Origin: Adiantum capillus-veneris
Taxonomy: Eukaryota; Streptophyta; Polypodiopsida; Polypodiales; Pteridaceae
DNA: 64,000 bases
Direction of reading: 5' to 3'
NCBI GenBank assembly: GCA_014529385.2
Contig: CM043948.1
Span: 26,291,768 to 26,355,767 of the forward strand
The stretch's first letter is position 1; every line of letters starts with the position of its first letter. The notes beneath the pieces are model-generated. The model was not told the DNA's origin, did not search any database, and saw nothing but the letters and a program-made list of their open reading frames with translations. The position numbers were made by a program, and so were the translations under genes. Shown here in pieces: positions 10,521 through 21,747 of this stretch.

Positions 10521-11090
10521 AGCATGATGCCTTCATCTTGTTTGACCCTGGCTCTACTTACAACTTCATATCAATGGAGTTGGCCACCAAGTTGAACATT
10601 CAAGCTTTTGAGATGGTAGATATTGTAATGACTGACAGAGCTTTCAAAGGACAACAAGCCTCGGTTATTCCCTTGGTTGGGAAGTTAACACTTCATGTCC
10701 AAATCTATGTTGACAAAGAAGACTTTTTCATCTCTCCTCTCCAACATGAGGATGCTATCCTAGGGGTGCCATGGTTTGATCGAATGGCTGCCAACATGAA
10801 GCTCCCTATAAGGAGAATCTACTTCATCTACAAGGGAAAGAACATGTATATATATGCTAGTGAGTCTTGTCGTAGTATACCACTTGTAAATTCACCATCT
10901 TTTGATAAGTCAATGAAAAGCTCGATTTTTGCGTACATGATATTTGGCAAAGAATCCACTAATGACACTAATGGTTTATCAAATCAAAATGGTAGGAATC
11001 AAGAAGAGCTATACTTGTCTAACTTTCTAAAAGGATTCCAAGATGTGCTCATTGATGATATCCCTATGGACTTACCTCCAAAATGAGGAG
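10469..11090 (+). pseudogene. pol: Aspartic protease region of chromovirus A
   Basis: A 205-residue open frame follows gag in another frame. FDPGSTYNFISMELATKL (about 10540-10595) matches the retropepsin active-site neighbourhood, where the usual D-S/T-G appears as D-P-G. LGVPWFDRM (about 10770-10796) matches the conserved flap-to-C-terminal 'LG..W' region. The domain would mature Gag-Pol. The Pro in the active site argues against activity. A stop at 11084-11086 and a shift separate it from the reverse transcriptase frame. Confidence 0.75.
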
Positions 11091-12331
11091 ATGATGACCA
11101 TTGAATTGAGCTCCTATCGGGAAGCTCACTGCCTAACAAGCTGCTTATTGAGTTTCCCAAGCTCAACAAAATGAGATTATGAGGCAAGTACAAGAATTGG
11201 TAGACAGAGGGATGGTAAGGCCTAGCTCCTCTCCCTATTGTTGTCGAGTCCTTTTAGTGCAAAAGAAAGATGGTACATACCGCATGTGTATGGACTATCG
11301 CACACTAAACCATATCACTATCAAAAACAGATTTCCCATACCTTGGGTAGAAGATCTGTTTGATAAGCTACAAGGCTCTACCTACTTTAGTAGGATTGAC
11401 CTTCAAAGTGGCTATTATCAAATAAGGATAGTCGAGGAAGATATCCTAAAGACCGCGTTTCGAACAACGTTTGGTCTTTATGAATATCTAGTGATGCCTT
11501 TTCGCGTGACCAATGCACCTGCCACATTCAATTGTTTGATGGAGAAAATATTTAGACCCTATCGCAAGTTCACTGGAGTGTTCTTTGATAATATCGTCAT
11601 CTTCTCCAAGTCCTTGGAGTAACACTAGCAACATCTCCAAGTGATTTTTCAAGCATTGAGGGAGAACAAGCTTTTTCTCAATGAAAATAAAAACGAATTT
11701 TTCCTTCAAGTGATTCAATACTTAGGTCATATCATCTCTTAAGCTGGTATCCGTATGGATCCATTGCAGTTAGAGGTAATAAAAACATGGCCTAATCCAA
11801 GGAATCTACATGAGCTAAGAAGCTTTATTGGTATGTGTGCATACTATAGACGCTTCATAGCAAAATTTTCTCAAATAGCAGGACCATTACATGACTTAAC
11901 AAAGAAGAACGTTAAGTATTCATGGGTTGCTAGGGAGCAAAAAGCTTTTGACAAGCTCAAAGAGAAGCTTACCTCTCAACCAGTCCTCATGCTTCTGGAT
12001 CTCTCAAAGCCATTTTAGGTCCAATGTGATGCTTGTGGTGATTGCCTTGGAGTAGTCTTGCCTTAAGAAGGGCATGCCATAGCATATGAGAGGCGAAGGC
12101 TCAATACGGATGAACAAGTCTTGGGCATTTATGAGAAAGATTTTTTGGCTGTTCTACATGTCCTAGACACATGGAAGTACTATTTATTGGGGATTCATTT
12201 TACGAATAGACCATCAAAGTCTCAAGTACTTCATGACGCAAAAAAAGATTTCCGACAAACAAATGAGGTGGGAAAATTTTCTTTCGTGATTTAATTTTCA
12301 TATTGCTCACATTGCTGGTAAGCACAATCAA
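11091..12331 (+). pseudogene. pol: Reverse transcriptase / RNase H of chromovirus A (degenerate)
   Basis: Open pieces at 11179-11622 and 11755-12018 cover the RT. MVRPSSSPYCCRVLLVQKKD, the FSRIDLQSGYYQIRI palm segment and FDNIVIF (about 11584-11605) occupy the places of the canonical motifs, with Asn replacing one Asp of the F/Y-DD catalytic pair. Stops at 11620, 11739-11741 and about 12016 interrupt the frame. The RNase H part (about 12020-12330) is frame-shifted but recognisable from QCDACGDCLG and NKKxADALSRRP-like ends. The pol order PR-RT-RH-IN identifies Ty3/gypsy. Confidence 0.85.
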
Positions 12332-13854
12332 GTGGCTGATGCACTATCACGACGACCAAAAGTTAATGTTGTGTCTATAGCAACTCACAATGATCTATCT
12401 TCTATCATACATGAGTATGCTATTGACCCTGACTTTAAAGACATAATGTCAGCCCTTGCTTTGGGGAAGAAAGAGAACCATTCACCTTGCAGGATGGTTA
12501 TCTTCTCCATGGAAATAGGCTATGTGTTGCCCACTCCCTTCGTGAGAAAGTCATGTATGAATCCCATGCTCCTCCTATGCGGGGCATAGAGGTATTCAAC
12601 CTACTCTTCGAGGAGTAGAAACGTATTTCTTTTGGCCTACCATGAAAGTGTCCATACAAGAGTATGTTTCAAAATGTGTGTTATGCCAAAAGACTAAGTA
12701 TAATAGATGAAAGAAACCTGAATTACTCCAGCAATTGCCCATCCCTAATTCACCATGGGAGAGTATATCCATGGATTTTATCTTTGGATTACCCAAGTTT
12801 ATCTATGGGAATACGGTAATATGGACAATAGTTGACAGGTTCAGCAAGCAAGCACACTTTATTTTTGTCAAAAAGACTATTAAGGCACACCAAATGGCAA
12901 CCATCTTCATATCTCAGATTTTTAAACAACATGGACTACAACATCCATTGTGTCAGATAGAGATCCTAGAATGACCAGTAATTTTTGGAAAGGTTTCTTT
13001 GAAAATCTAGGTCCAAGATTGAATTTGTCTTCGGCCTACCACCCACAAACACATGGCCAAAGTGAGATAGCCAATCTTACGATACCCGATCTACTAAAGA
13101 CTTATGTTACAGAAGTAGATCAACAATCACAATGGGAGAAGTACTTACCCCTTGTAGAGTATGCGTACAATAATATTGTCCATACTACTATAGAAAAAGC
13201 ACCTTTGAGATCATAGAGGGAAGACCTAAAAGTCCCTTGCTACTTAAAGTACATGGGAAGATCTTCGCTGCTGTTGATGAGTATAGCCATGACCTACAAG
13301 AATCTTTTCAAAAGGTTAAGGAGGCTACATCCTTCTCTCAACAAAGGAAAGAAGTTGCTACTGACAAGCACAAAAGGGCCTTAACATGCAAAGAAAATTA
13401 TTGGGTCTTACTTAAGTTTCCCAAAGCTCGATTGAGGAAAACGATGGGCAAAAATCCTACGGGCCATCAAAGTTATTATGCTAAATTAGCAAAAATATAC
13501 TATGGTCCTTTTCAAATCTTGAAGCCAATCAATGACATGGCTTATCAACTCAAGTTTCCCAACCATTGGCTCATACACAATGCTTTTCATGTGAGCCTAC
13601 TTAAGCCCTACAAAGGAGAGCCACCAATAGAACCAATTATTGAAAACCCTCCAGAAATCGAAGACCAAGAAGAGGTGCTACAACCCGAAGCTATCCTTCG
13701 GAATGAAGACAAGGTACTATGGCATGGTAAGATTATCTGATGGTATCTTATTAAGTTCAAAAATTATCCATTTGAAGATACTAGATGGATGCAAGGAATA
13801 CAGCTTAAGTATAGTATGAGCCTTGTTAATGCTTACAATGCTGCTCTAGAGTAA
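12332..13854 (+). pseudogene. pol: Integrase with C-terminal chromodomain of chromovirus A
   Basis: MADALSRRPK at 12332 marks the RNase H-integrase hinge. Pieces at 12735-12974, 12950-13216 and 13237-13740 cover the catalytic core (SMDFIFGLP, SDRDPRMTSNFWKG, AYHPQTHGQSEIANL) and the C-terminal GPF/Y-type module (YYGPFQILKP...HVSLLKPYKG). A chromodomain (EVLQPEAILRN...LIKFKNYPFEDTRWM, about 13672-13795) follows. The chromodomain places A in the chromoviruses, which target integration to modified histones. TGA at 13738 replaces an Arg codon that is still CGA in element C. The reading frame ends at TAA 13852. Confidence 0.88.
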
Positions 13855-14206
13855 GCAAATTGAAATGCTTTCTTAATGAACAATGTTTTTGTCTTATAAG
13901 ACTAGTCCTCTTTTGTGAAAAAATTTAAATAGTATGCATGCTTAGAATCATGTTTGTGATCACGACGTCACTCAAACACCAACTATAATTTGTTACTCTA
14001 CTTTGGGAGTATCATATGGACTAAAGAGTAGACATGCTTGCGACAGCTACGTCTCCCAAGCACCAAATGGACTAGTCATCCATTCTAGAGTGATGTCACA
14101 GGGTAAAAAGGGATCCTCTACCAGCTAAGAAACGTAGAATAATGACTAAGACTTTATCTCTTCTACCTCATAGTCGAGGACGACTATGATTTCAAGAGAG
14201 AGGTAA
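13855..14206 (+). other. 3' untranslated region and polypurine tract of element A
   Basis: This ~350-bp noncoding segment lies between the chromodomain stop and the 3' LTR. Related sequence is found in the same place in D (27450-27845) and C (60889-61247). It ends in a purine-rich tract, CAAGAGAGAGG (about 14193-14203), abutting the TG of the LTR at 14207, as expected for the plus-strand primer. Confidence 0.7.
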
Positions 14207-15671
14207 TGTCATAAAATCTAATATCTAACCAGCCCAGATTATTTTCTCATATTAAACTCATCATTTAATGTGAGAGAATAAATGGGAACAAGGATTAGAA
14301 AATAGACATGTGTTTATGGATCAGTCTCAATATGCGGCCAAGGTTAAAAGGGGTCCAAATGAGAGATGGTATGTTAAAGAGCAATGCTACCTAATGGAGC
14401 TTAAAGACCATGGGGTTAGCTTCATTAAAGACCTCCAAAAGTTAGTTTTCAAAAGTCCTTTGACCTTAGGCAAGCTAGGGTTGACCTTGAGGTGGGAATC
14501 CTACCCAAGCATGCGGTGCTTGTTGGCTTGCTAAGTGTTAGTGGGAACCTTACCCAAAAGCTTGAGGTGTTTCTCACATGCTTAAAGGACTAAAGTTTTT
14601 GAAGAATTCAATTCAAAGATAAATCTCAAGATCCATGAACGTTCCCATGCTTGATTGACTAAGTCTTTCAAGTATCCAAATGACGTAATAAGCATAAAAG
14701 ACACATGTTCAAATGATCCTCCATAGTTGGCCCTCATGATGTGTTTGAATTCCATTGGATAGGTTTTAAAGGGGTTCAATGAGAATTTAGATACATAAAA
14801 ATAAATAATTAAGTTCTTTCTCTCAAAAGAGGAAAAAGAGGACACGTGTCCAAATGAAATAATAAAATAATACGAGAGAGAGAGAGAGGTGTGGACCAAT
14901 CATGAGAGGGGGGTAATACTCTCCCGTAGACACACACATAGACACACACACATAGACATACACACACATACTCTCCCATAGACACACACACATTCTCTCA
15001 TTATGGGGAGTTCAAAATTCAAGAGCTTCATCTCCTTCTCCAAGCTTGTTGAGAAGTGGAGATCCTACACCAACACTCTTGGCTATGGAATGCAAATCCA
15101 ACCAAGGGCCATGCTTCAATGCTTAAGATTGCCATCTTATTCATCTTCATTACTATGCTATTATGCTATGCTAAGCAAGAAATGTCATGATAAGTGAGGA
15201 AATATTTCTTTCTCCTATGGATGACTTTTCTTCCTCTTCCCTACCCTCATTCCCCACTAGCTCTCTCCACCTTCAAAGGTGTTTGAGGCCTTGGGATTGA
15301 GGCTTGGAATAGTTAACGTTTTTTGCAAAGTTTATGTTAAGCTCGTGATGCATGGTGCTTTCCATATTCATAGCATCACCAAGGTCACAAGGAACACAAA
15401 GATTGTATTGTTACAAGTCTCTCTAGATCGGAGAATCTATATTACAAACGCCTTTTGGAGGGGGGACCGGCTCCACGTAAATCCGGTCCTCAACTATTGT
15501 CATGTTCTCTAATACTCTCTCTTGTTCATGCCAAGTTAACTAAGCACGATGTTTATGTTGCTACCATCAATTAAATTCACCCTCCATGTTCTCAAACTAA
15601 TCTCACAAAAATGCTCATTCTAATTCTCTTAATTCCACTATTCTCAAAGTTCATAGGCCATTTCCATTACA
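14207..15671 (+). mobile_element. Complete LTR shared by chromoviruses A (as 3' LTR) and B (as 5' LTR)
   Basis: The LTR is 1465 bp, begins TGTCATAAAATC and ends CCATTACA. It follows the polypurine tract of A and precedes a primer-site-like sequence of B. It is the most complete copy of this LTR family in the window. Open frames such as 14310-14534 and 14582-14899 lie within it and are not genes. Confidence 0.88.
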
Positions 15672-15672
15672 T

Positions 15673-15684
15673 TTGTATCAAAGC
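15673..15684 (+). other. Degenerate primer binding site of element B
   Basis: TTGTATCAAAGC matches the tRNA-Met site of element A (TGGTATCAGAGC) with two changes, at the same distance from the LTR end. The leader of B fills 15685-16084. Confidence 0.75.
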
Positions 15685-16084
15685 ATTTGGTTTCTCTTTT
15701 CTTGCTTAGGAAGAGAGGTCCTTAAGTAGCCTATTAATAATGATTTTTTTAATTATATTAGGGTAAGTGGGACTAGGATCTATTATTGGTTTTGTTGAGC
15801 CCAGTATGTGGGATATGGTGCACACCTCGAGAGCTTTGGTCTTAATAATGGGAACTTTTTAGACTTTCCTATGGCTTTACCATTATTGAGCCATAAGAAG
15901 TCAAAAAGGAGCTATCCCTCGCCAATTCTGCTATGTTAGACCCACCCCACTACTCTCTATAATTAGCCAATTTGAGGCGTGGGTGTAGATACTTAAGTGC
16001 TTATTTCCAAAGGCTAAGAGGAGTAGCAACCAAGGTTTTGAGTTGCCAAATAATACACTAAGTAAACACATAAGTATAATTAGC

Positions 16085-17480
16085 ATGGTTGACAATAAAC
16101 AAGAGAGTAGAATGAACATTGATAACTTTGATCACATAAAGGTGTTAATGATGATGCCCCATGTTTATTAATTATCTTCTTACTAGGTTGCATCAAGCTA
16201 TGGGCAACCCTACTTTGCAAGACGAAGTTACTCAAAAACTTCGTGCTTATGGGATTTCCCTTCCTCTCCAAGAGGAGAGAGACCTTAGGAGGCCTCTTGA
16301 TGAGACCCAAAAAGAAGACTCTCTCCCATATGAGAGGGAAAATCTAAAGAACAAGAAAGTAATGAATCCCTAAGCTTCTCTGAAGATGTGGCTCCACGAA
16401 GACGGTGGTCTAGACGATCGCCAACTCCTCCCATCAGGAAACGGTCAACACACAGTCCTTCTCCTTGTCACTCTGAAGGGGAAGAGAGGAAACAAAGAAA
16501 GAAAAGGTCAAGAAAGAAGTCACCCTCTTCTCCTTCTTCTTCACCTTCCTCCTCTCCCGACAAAAGCTATGGCTATTCTCCTAGAGAATACAAGAGGGGA
16601 GGAAATTGCAAATCATATCCTGCATGGCAAAGATCACAAAAGCTCAAGAAGTTCAAAGTGGGGGGAAAGAGTATCTCTTTTCTCACCTACGATGGCACCT
16701 TTGGTGCCACCGACAAAGTATTGGCCTTCATCCAACAATTTGATGCGGCCTTTGGAGACGAGGGCTTCATAGCTATGTAGTTCCAAAAATCGGCTCTTGA
16801 ATCGTGGGCTAGCCTTTGTGGCAATGGTGAATCCCCAAAGACATGGAAAACTCTACGAGTTTCCATCATGAAGCAATTCCTTGCAAGCGATGCAGAGGAC
16901 AAAATACTTATCGAATGGTGTAGTTTGAAGCTTCTCTCACATGAGTCTGTTCACAAATATGTGGACATGTTTTGGGACTTACAAGTCAAGGCTACTGTCT
17001 TCCAAAACATAGACTTTGTTGACCAAAAGAAAGAATTTTGTGCGGAATTACCTGAAGAAATGGCCGAGTATGTCAACTCCCGACGGCCTGGTTCTATCAC
17101 TGAAGTAATCCACCACACCCTGGTTGCTTCCCGCATCAATTTCCAATAAGGGCCTAGAAGAAATGTCAAACCCATGGAAAACAAAGACGAAAATGATGCA
17201 AAGGGGGAAACCAATGCCCAAAATTCTTCCCAAGGCACTTTCTACAACAACAACAATAGGTCCAAGGTGAAAGGAGTTTACAAAGGTAAAAACAAACTCT
17301 CTCATGAAGAGCTTGAAGCTTTTCGCAAGGACCATAAGTGGTTTAAGTGTGGGGAGCAAGGACATGGCTAACGTTCTTGCCCCAAGAAAAATGCTCGCAA
17401 TGAGACTCATAGGGCTTCCACCATTGAAGCTCCAAAAGAGGATGCTCATTGCAAAGAATCATCTCTCTCCTATGCTTAAG
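16085..17480 (+). pseudogene. gag: Gag of Ty3/gypsy chromovirus B (degenerate)
   Basis: It is homologous throughout to gag of A. It starts MVDN at 16085. The Arg/Ser-rich part is at 16388-16600. The gag domain runs through 16640-17149 (SISFLTYDGTFGATDKVLAF, EFCAELPEEM). A zinc-knuckle-like KCGEQGHG sits near 17347-17370, followed by a TAA where A has Tyr. B has a short deletion near 16770-16785 that removes residues present in A (the EGFMESSKLRH region). Premature stops and frame changes rule out function. Confidence 0.85.
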
Positions 17481-17489
17481 AAAAGGTAA

Positions 17490-18057
17490 GGAAGAATGAT
17501 GCCTTCATCTTGTTTGACCCTGGTCGTACTCTCAACTTCATATCAATGGAGTTGGCCACCAAGTTGGGCATTCAATCTTTTGAGATGGGATACATTGTAA
17601 TAGGTGAAATGGCTCTCAAGGGACAACAAGCCTCCGTTACTCCCTGATTGGTATGTTGAGGCTTCATGTCCAAAGCTATGTCGACAAAGAAGACTTTTTC
17701 ATCTCTCCTCTCCAACATGAGGATGTTATCCTAGGGGTGCCATGGTTTGATCGCATGGCTGCCAACATCAAGCTCCCTAAAAGGAGAATCTACTTCACCT
17801 AAAGGGGAAAGAACATGTATATAGATGCTAATGAATTTGGTCATAGTATACCACTTGTAAATTCACCAGCTTTTGATAAGTCATTGAAAAGCTCGATTTC
17901 TACGTACATGATTTTTGTCAAAGAATCCACAAATGACGCTAATGGTTTATCAAATAAAAATGGTAGGAATCAAGAAGAGTTAGACTTGTCTAACTTTCTA
18001 AAAGGATTCCAAGACATGTTCATTCATGATATCCCTATGGATTTACCTCCAAAATGA
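17490..18057 (+). pseudogene. pol: Protease region of chromovirus B
   Basis: The sequence around 17512-17560 encodes FDPGRTLNFISMELATKL, again with D-P-G at the active site and Arg replacing Ser. A stop near 17645 and another at 17800 break the frame. The C-terminal linker (17815-18057) is open and ends DIPMDLPPK, as in A. Sharing D-P-G with A shows that the substitution was present in the common source copy or is a family feature. Confidence 0.75.
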
Positions 18058-18099
18058 GGGGATGATGACCATTCAATTGAGCTCCTATCAGGAAACTCA

Positions 18100-18592
18100 C
18101 CGCCTAACAAGTCTCCTTATTGAGTTTTTCAAAATCAACAAGAGGAGATTATGAGGCAAGTACAAGAATTGGTAGACAAAGGGATGGTGAGGCCTAGCTC
18201 CTCTCCCTTTTGTTCTCGAGTATTTTTAGTTGAAAATAAAGATGGTACATACCGCATGTGTGTGAACTATCGCGCACTAAACCATATCAGTATGAAAAAT
18301 AGATTTCCCGTACCTCGGATAGAAGATTTGTTTGATAAGCTACAAGGATCTACCTAATTTAGTAGGATTGACCTTAAAAGTGTCTATTATCAAATAAGGA
18401 TATTGGAGGAAGATATCCTAAAGACCGCGTTTCGAACAATGTTTGGTCTTCATGAATATCTAGTCATGTCTTGTGGCTTGACCCAATGCACCTGCCACAT
18501 TCAATTGTTTGATGGAGAAAATATTTAGACCCTACCGCAAGTTCACTGGAGTGTTCTTTGATGATATCATCATCTACTCCAAGTCCTTGGAG
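18100..18592 (+). pseudogene. pol: Reverse transcriptase fragment of chromovirus B, truncated
   Basis: The RT N-terminal half is present: MVRPSSSPFCSRVFLV, YRMCVNYRALNHI, and after a stop at 18356 the palm segment, ending with [13 protein letters not shown] at about 18554-18592, where the catalytic Asp pair is intact. Immediately after SLE the sequence stops matching A (which continues with the thumb) and becomes copia gag sequence. RNase H, integrase, chromodomain and 3' LTR of B are absent from this location. Confidence 0.85.
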
Positions 18593-19110
18593 AGGAGAAA
18601 CTTGAGAAAGACTTCTCTATGCAAGGTGGAAACAATTCTCCAATAGTTCATTTTTAATAACAACAAAGGAAGAGGAAGAGGACGTGGTTTACGTCTTGGA
18701 TGAGGCCGAGGAAGAGGCAACCACCAATCACAACAATAGAGCAATAATCAGTGTCAGAACGCAAGTGGTGTTCAAGGAAACTTTTGAGGCAGGGGGAGTC
18801 CAAGAGATCAGGGAAATGCACATTGTAATAATGCAGGTCAACATAGAAATGTAGTATGTTGGAGTTGTGGAAGACATGGTCACTTTGAACATGACTGTTC
18901 AGATAAAAGGCAAAAAAACAATTATGAAACCATTAGCAGGAATGCAAATGAGCTCAAGAGTCTATTTGTGGTGTAGCACATGCTCAATAGTATGTCTTCA
19001 AATGTGGAAAAATCCACTGATAATGTGTGGTATATGGATACTGGTGCATCAAGTCACATGACCAGTCACTGTGAATGGTTCAAGGAAATGTAGAGTTTAC
19101 AAATGCCTTG
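18593..19110 (+). pseudogene. gag: Ty1/copia element G: Gag C-terminus and protease (degenerate)
   Basis: From 18593 the sequence encodes a Gly/Arg-rich segment followed by the CCHC knuckle VCWSCGRHGHFEHDC (about 18858-18900). It then encodes NVWYMDTGASSHMTSH (about 19021-19068), a typical copia protease active site with D-T-G-A intact. Numerous stops interrupt the frame. No LTR or primer site borders it on the left; it abuts the truncated gypsy B. Confidence 0.8.
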
Positions 19111-20830
19111 TTATATAGAAATCAGGGATGATATTGCACATCCCATTATGCATATAGGAAATGTGCCATTGTCTATGACAAATGGTAAAGTGAAGTACCT
19201 GGCCTATGTACTACATGTACCCAATATTACAAAGAAATTGGTTTGTGTTGGGCAAATGGTTGAGCAGGGTTTATAGCTTAGTTTTAACTCTAATGGTCTC
19301 TTTGTCGAAGATCATAAGAAGAATGGAAGGTTGGCTGCACAAGGAAAGAAAGTGGGCAAAATGTTTACTTTGGATGTAAATGTGATCAAGGTGAATTTTG
19401 CCATGTTTGCACAAGGTGCAAACATTGTTCTAGATATAGAGATTTAGCACAAACGTATTCGTCTTGTAAATTTTCAAAGGCTAATAATGATGCAACTAAA
19501 GAGATGGTTTTAGGTTTACCTACATTTAGAGTTACTGAAATGTAGAAAGTATGTGAAGCTTGACAATTTGAAAAGCAAGAAAAAGCATCCCTTCCTCATG
19601 ATAAGCATGTAAGCAGGAATGCATTGGATTTAGTGCATACAGATATATGGGATCCGATAAAGATTGCATCTATGGGTGGATGTAGATACTGTGTGAGTTG
19701 CACTGATGACCATACGAGGAAGGTATGTGTCTACTTCATGAAGCACAAAAGTGAGGTGTTTATGCATCTTCATAATTTCAAAGTTATGGTTAAAAATTAG
19801 ACTAGGAAACATGTAAAGTGCATCAAGTCAAATGGAGGGGGAGAATACTTCTCTAATGAACTCAATGGTTTTCTAAAAAAGCATGGAATCTAGAGGAAAA
19901 TTTCATGCATGTATACTCCACAACAAAATGGTGTTATTGAGAAAAAGAACAAGAACATTGTAGAAGTGGCCGAGAACTTTGATGAATGAGAAGAACATGC
20001 CTCATTGCTATTGGCATGAGGTTGTTGCTAGAGGAGTCTACACTATCAAGGATGAACAATGGCGGCAAGCTATGGATGAAGAGATGGCTACACTTGATGC
20101 AAATAGAACATGGGAATTGGTGCCGTCACCAAAAGGTAAAAAGGCAATTGGATGTAAGTGGCTTTACAAAATAAAGCATAATGCTAATGGTAGTGTGAGC
20201 AGGTAGAAGGCTAAGCTTGTAGCTAAAGGTTATATAGAGACTTATGGGGTTGATTATGAGGATATGTTCATCCCCACAGCTAAGATGGCTATCGTTCATG
20301 TGTTTATTGCAGTGGATGTAGCATTAAAATGGATGTTAAAGCAAATGGATGTAAAAAATACATTTTTGAATGGAGACTTGGAGATAATTGTGTGTATGGA
20401 GTAATTACAAGGTTATGCAAATATGGAGCTACACGACCTTGTATGTGGGCTAAAGAAAGCCTTGTATGATTTGAAGCAAGCACCTAGAGCTTGGTATGAG
20501 AGGATTGTGGCATTCCTCATTTCATTGGGCTTTGAGATGTCAGATGCATACCATTCATTGTATGTGCAAAAGAATGAGGCAAGAACTGCGGTAATATGCA
20601 TCTATGTGGATAATTTGATTGTCGAAGGTGATAATGTGGCTGAAATAGAGGGCATGTAGGCTCTACCTATGCAAGAGTCTAATATGAAAGACTTGGAAGA
20701 CTTGCGATATTTCTTGGGCATTGAAATTATTCGCACAGAAGAGGGTGTATGTTTGTCACAAAGGAAATATGCTTTGGACATGTTGAAAAAGTATGGTATG
20801 GCTGATTATAAGCCAATTGCAATGCCTTAG
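19111..20830 (+). pseudogene. pol: Ty1/copia element G: integrase and reverse transcriptase (degenerate, internally deleted)
   Basis: GAG-pre-integrase sequence (about 19420-19570) is followed by an integrase core with DLVHTDIWDP, GGGEYFSNELNGF and YTPQQNGVIEKKNKN (to about 19980). The C-terminal integrase and linker are then missing. Near 20030 the sequence jumps to the RT start (WRQAMDEEMATLDANRTW...KAIGCKWLYKIKHNANG). The RT continues through MDVKNTFLNG, LKKALYDLKQAPRAWY and YVDNLIVEGDN (about 20609-20640), where Asn replaces the second catalytic Asp of YVDD. It ends near 20830 and RNase H is absent. Integrase to RT order marks copia. Sequence similarity to element H suggests the same or a sister family. 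Confidence 0.85.
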
Positions 20831-21110
20831 ATAAAAAAGATTTCAACGGGTTTTGGAAAATATAATGTGAAAGATGAAAATATGGGAGCATGCAAAGGAC
20901 CAATGTGCTAGATTCCTTGCGGCTATCTCAGAGCAAGACCAATTATGACTAAGGACATGGTCAACAAGGAAAATCGGATCTCTCAAGGAGGGAAATGGGA
21001 AGGCCTCAAGGTGCACGACAAGTTTCTCACCCTTGGATGGTCTAGAATTAGCCTTGGAGGTACAACGGGTGAGTTAGTACGGAAATGTGATAGAGTTTCA
21101 GAGGCAATAG
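20831..21110 (+). other. Unassigned segment between copia G and LTR of D
   Basis: An open frame (20945-21148) runs into the LTR and has residues such as GGKWEGLKVHDKF, but I recognise no family. It may be a fragment of another repeat. The right boundary is the end of the D LTR at 21111. Confidence 0.4.
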
Positions 21111-21708
21111 AGTTATGGAAATGGCCTATGAACTTTGAGAATAGCTGAATTAAGATAATTAGAGTGACCATTTTTGTGAGACGACTTTGAGAAAATAGAG
21201 AGTGAACTTAATTAGCAGTAGAAACTTAACCATAATACCTAATTAACTTGGCATGAACAATACTTTTGCAAGAGAGAGAGAGTTAGAGAACTTGACAACA
21301 TTTGAGGACCGGATTTAGGTGGAACCGGTCCCCCCTCCAATAGGCTTTTGGATTATAGATTCTCCTATCAAGAGAGATTTAGTACAATACAATATTTTTG
21401 TTCTTTGTGACCTAGGTGATGCAATGAAGATGGAAAGCTTCATGCATCACAAGAATAGCATAGAATTTGTAAAAAGCATTAACCATCCCCGGCCTCAGTC
21501 CCAAGTCCTCAAACACATTGCTTAGCATACATAATAGCATAGTAAATGAAAATGGAGAAGATGGCAAGATTAAGCATTGGAGCATGGCTCTTGGTTGGAT
21601 TTCCATTCCATAGCCAAGAGTGTTGGTGTAGGCTCTCAACTCTACTAGATTGGAGAAGGATATGGAGCTCTTGCACTTTGCACTTCACACAATGAGAGTG
21701 GGTGTGTG

Positions 21709-21747
<39 letters not shown>

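Noticed and set aside
14809-14991. Cys-Val repeat frames in the LTR at 14809-14991
   Set aside because: They translate a CACA/GTGT microsatellite inside the LTR.
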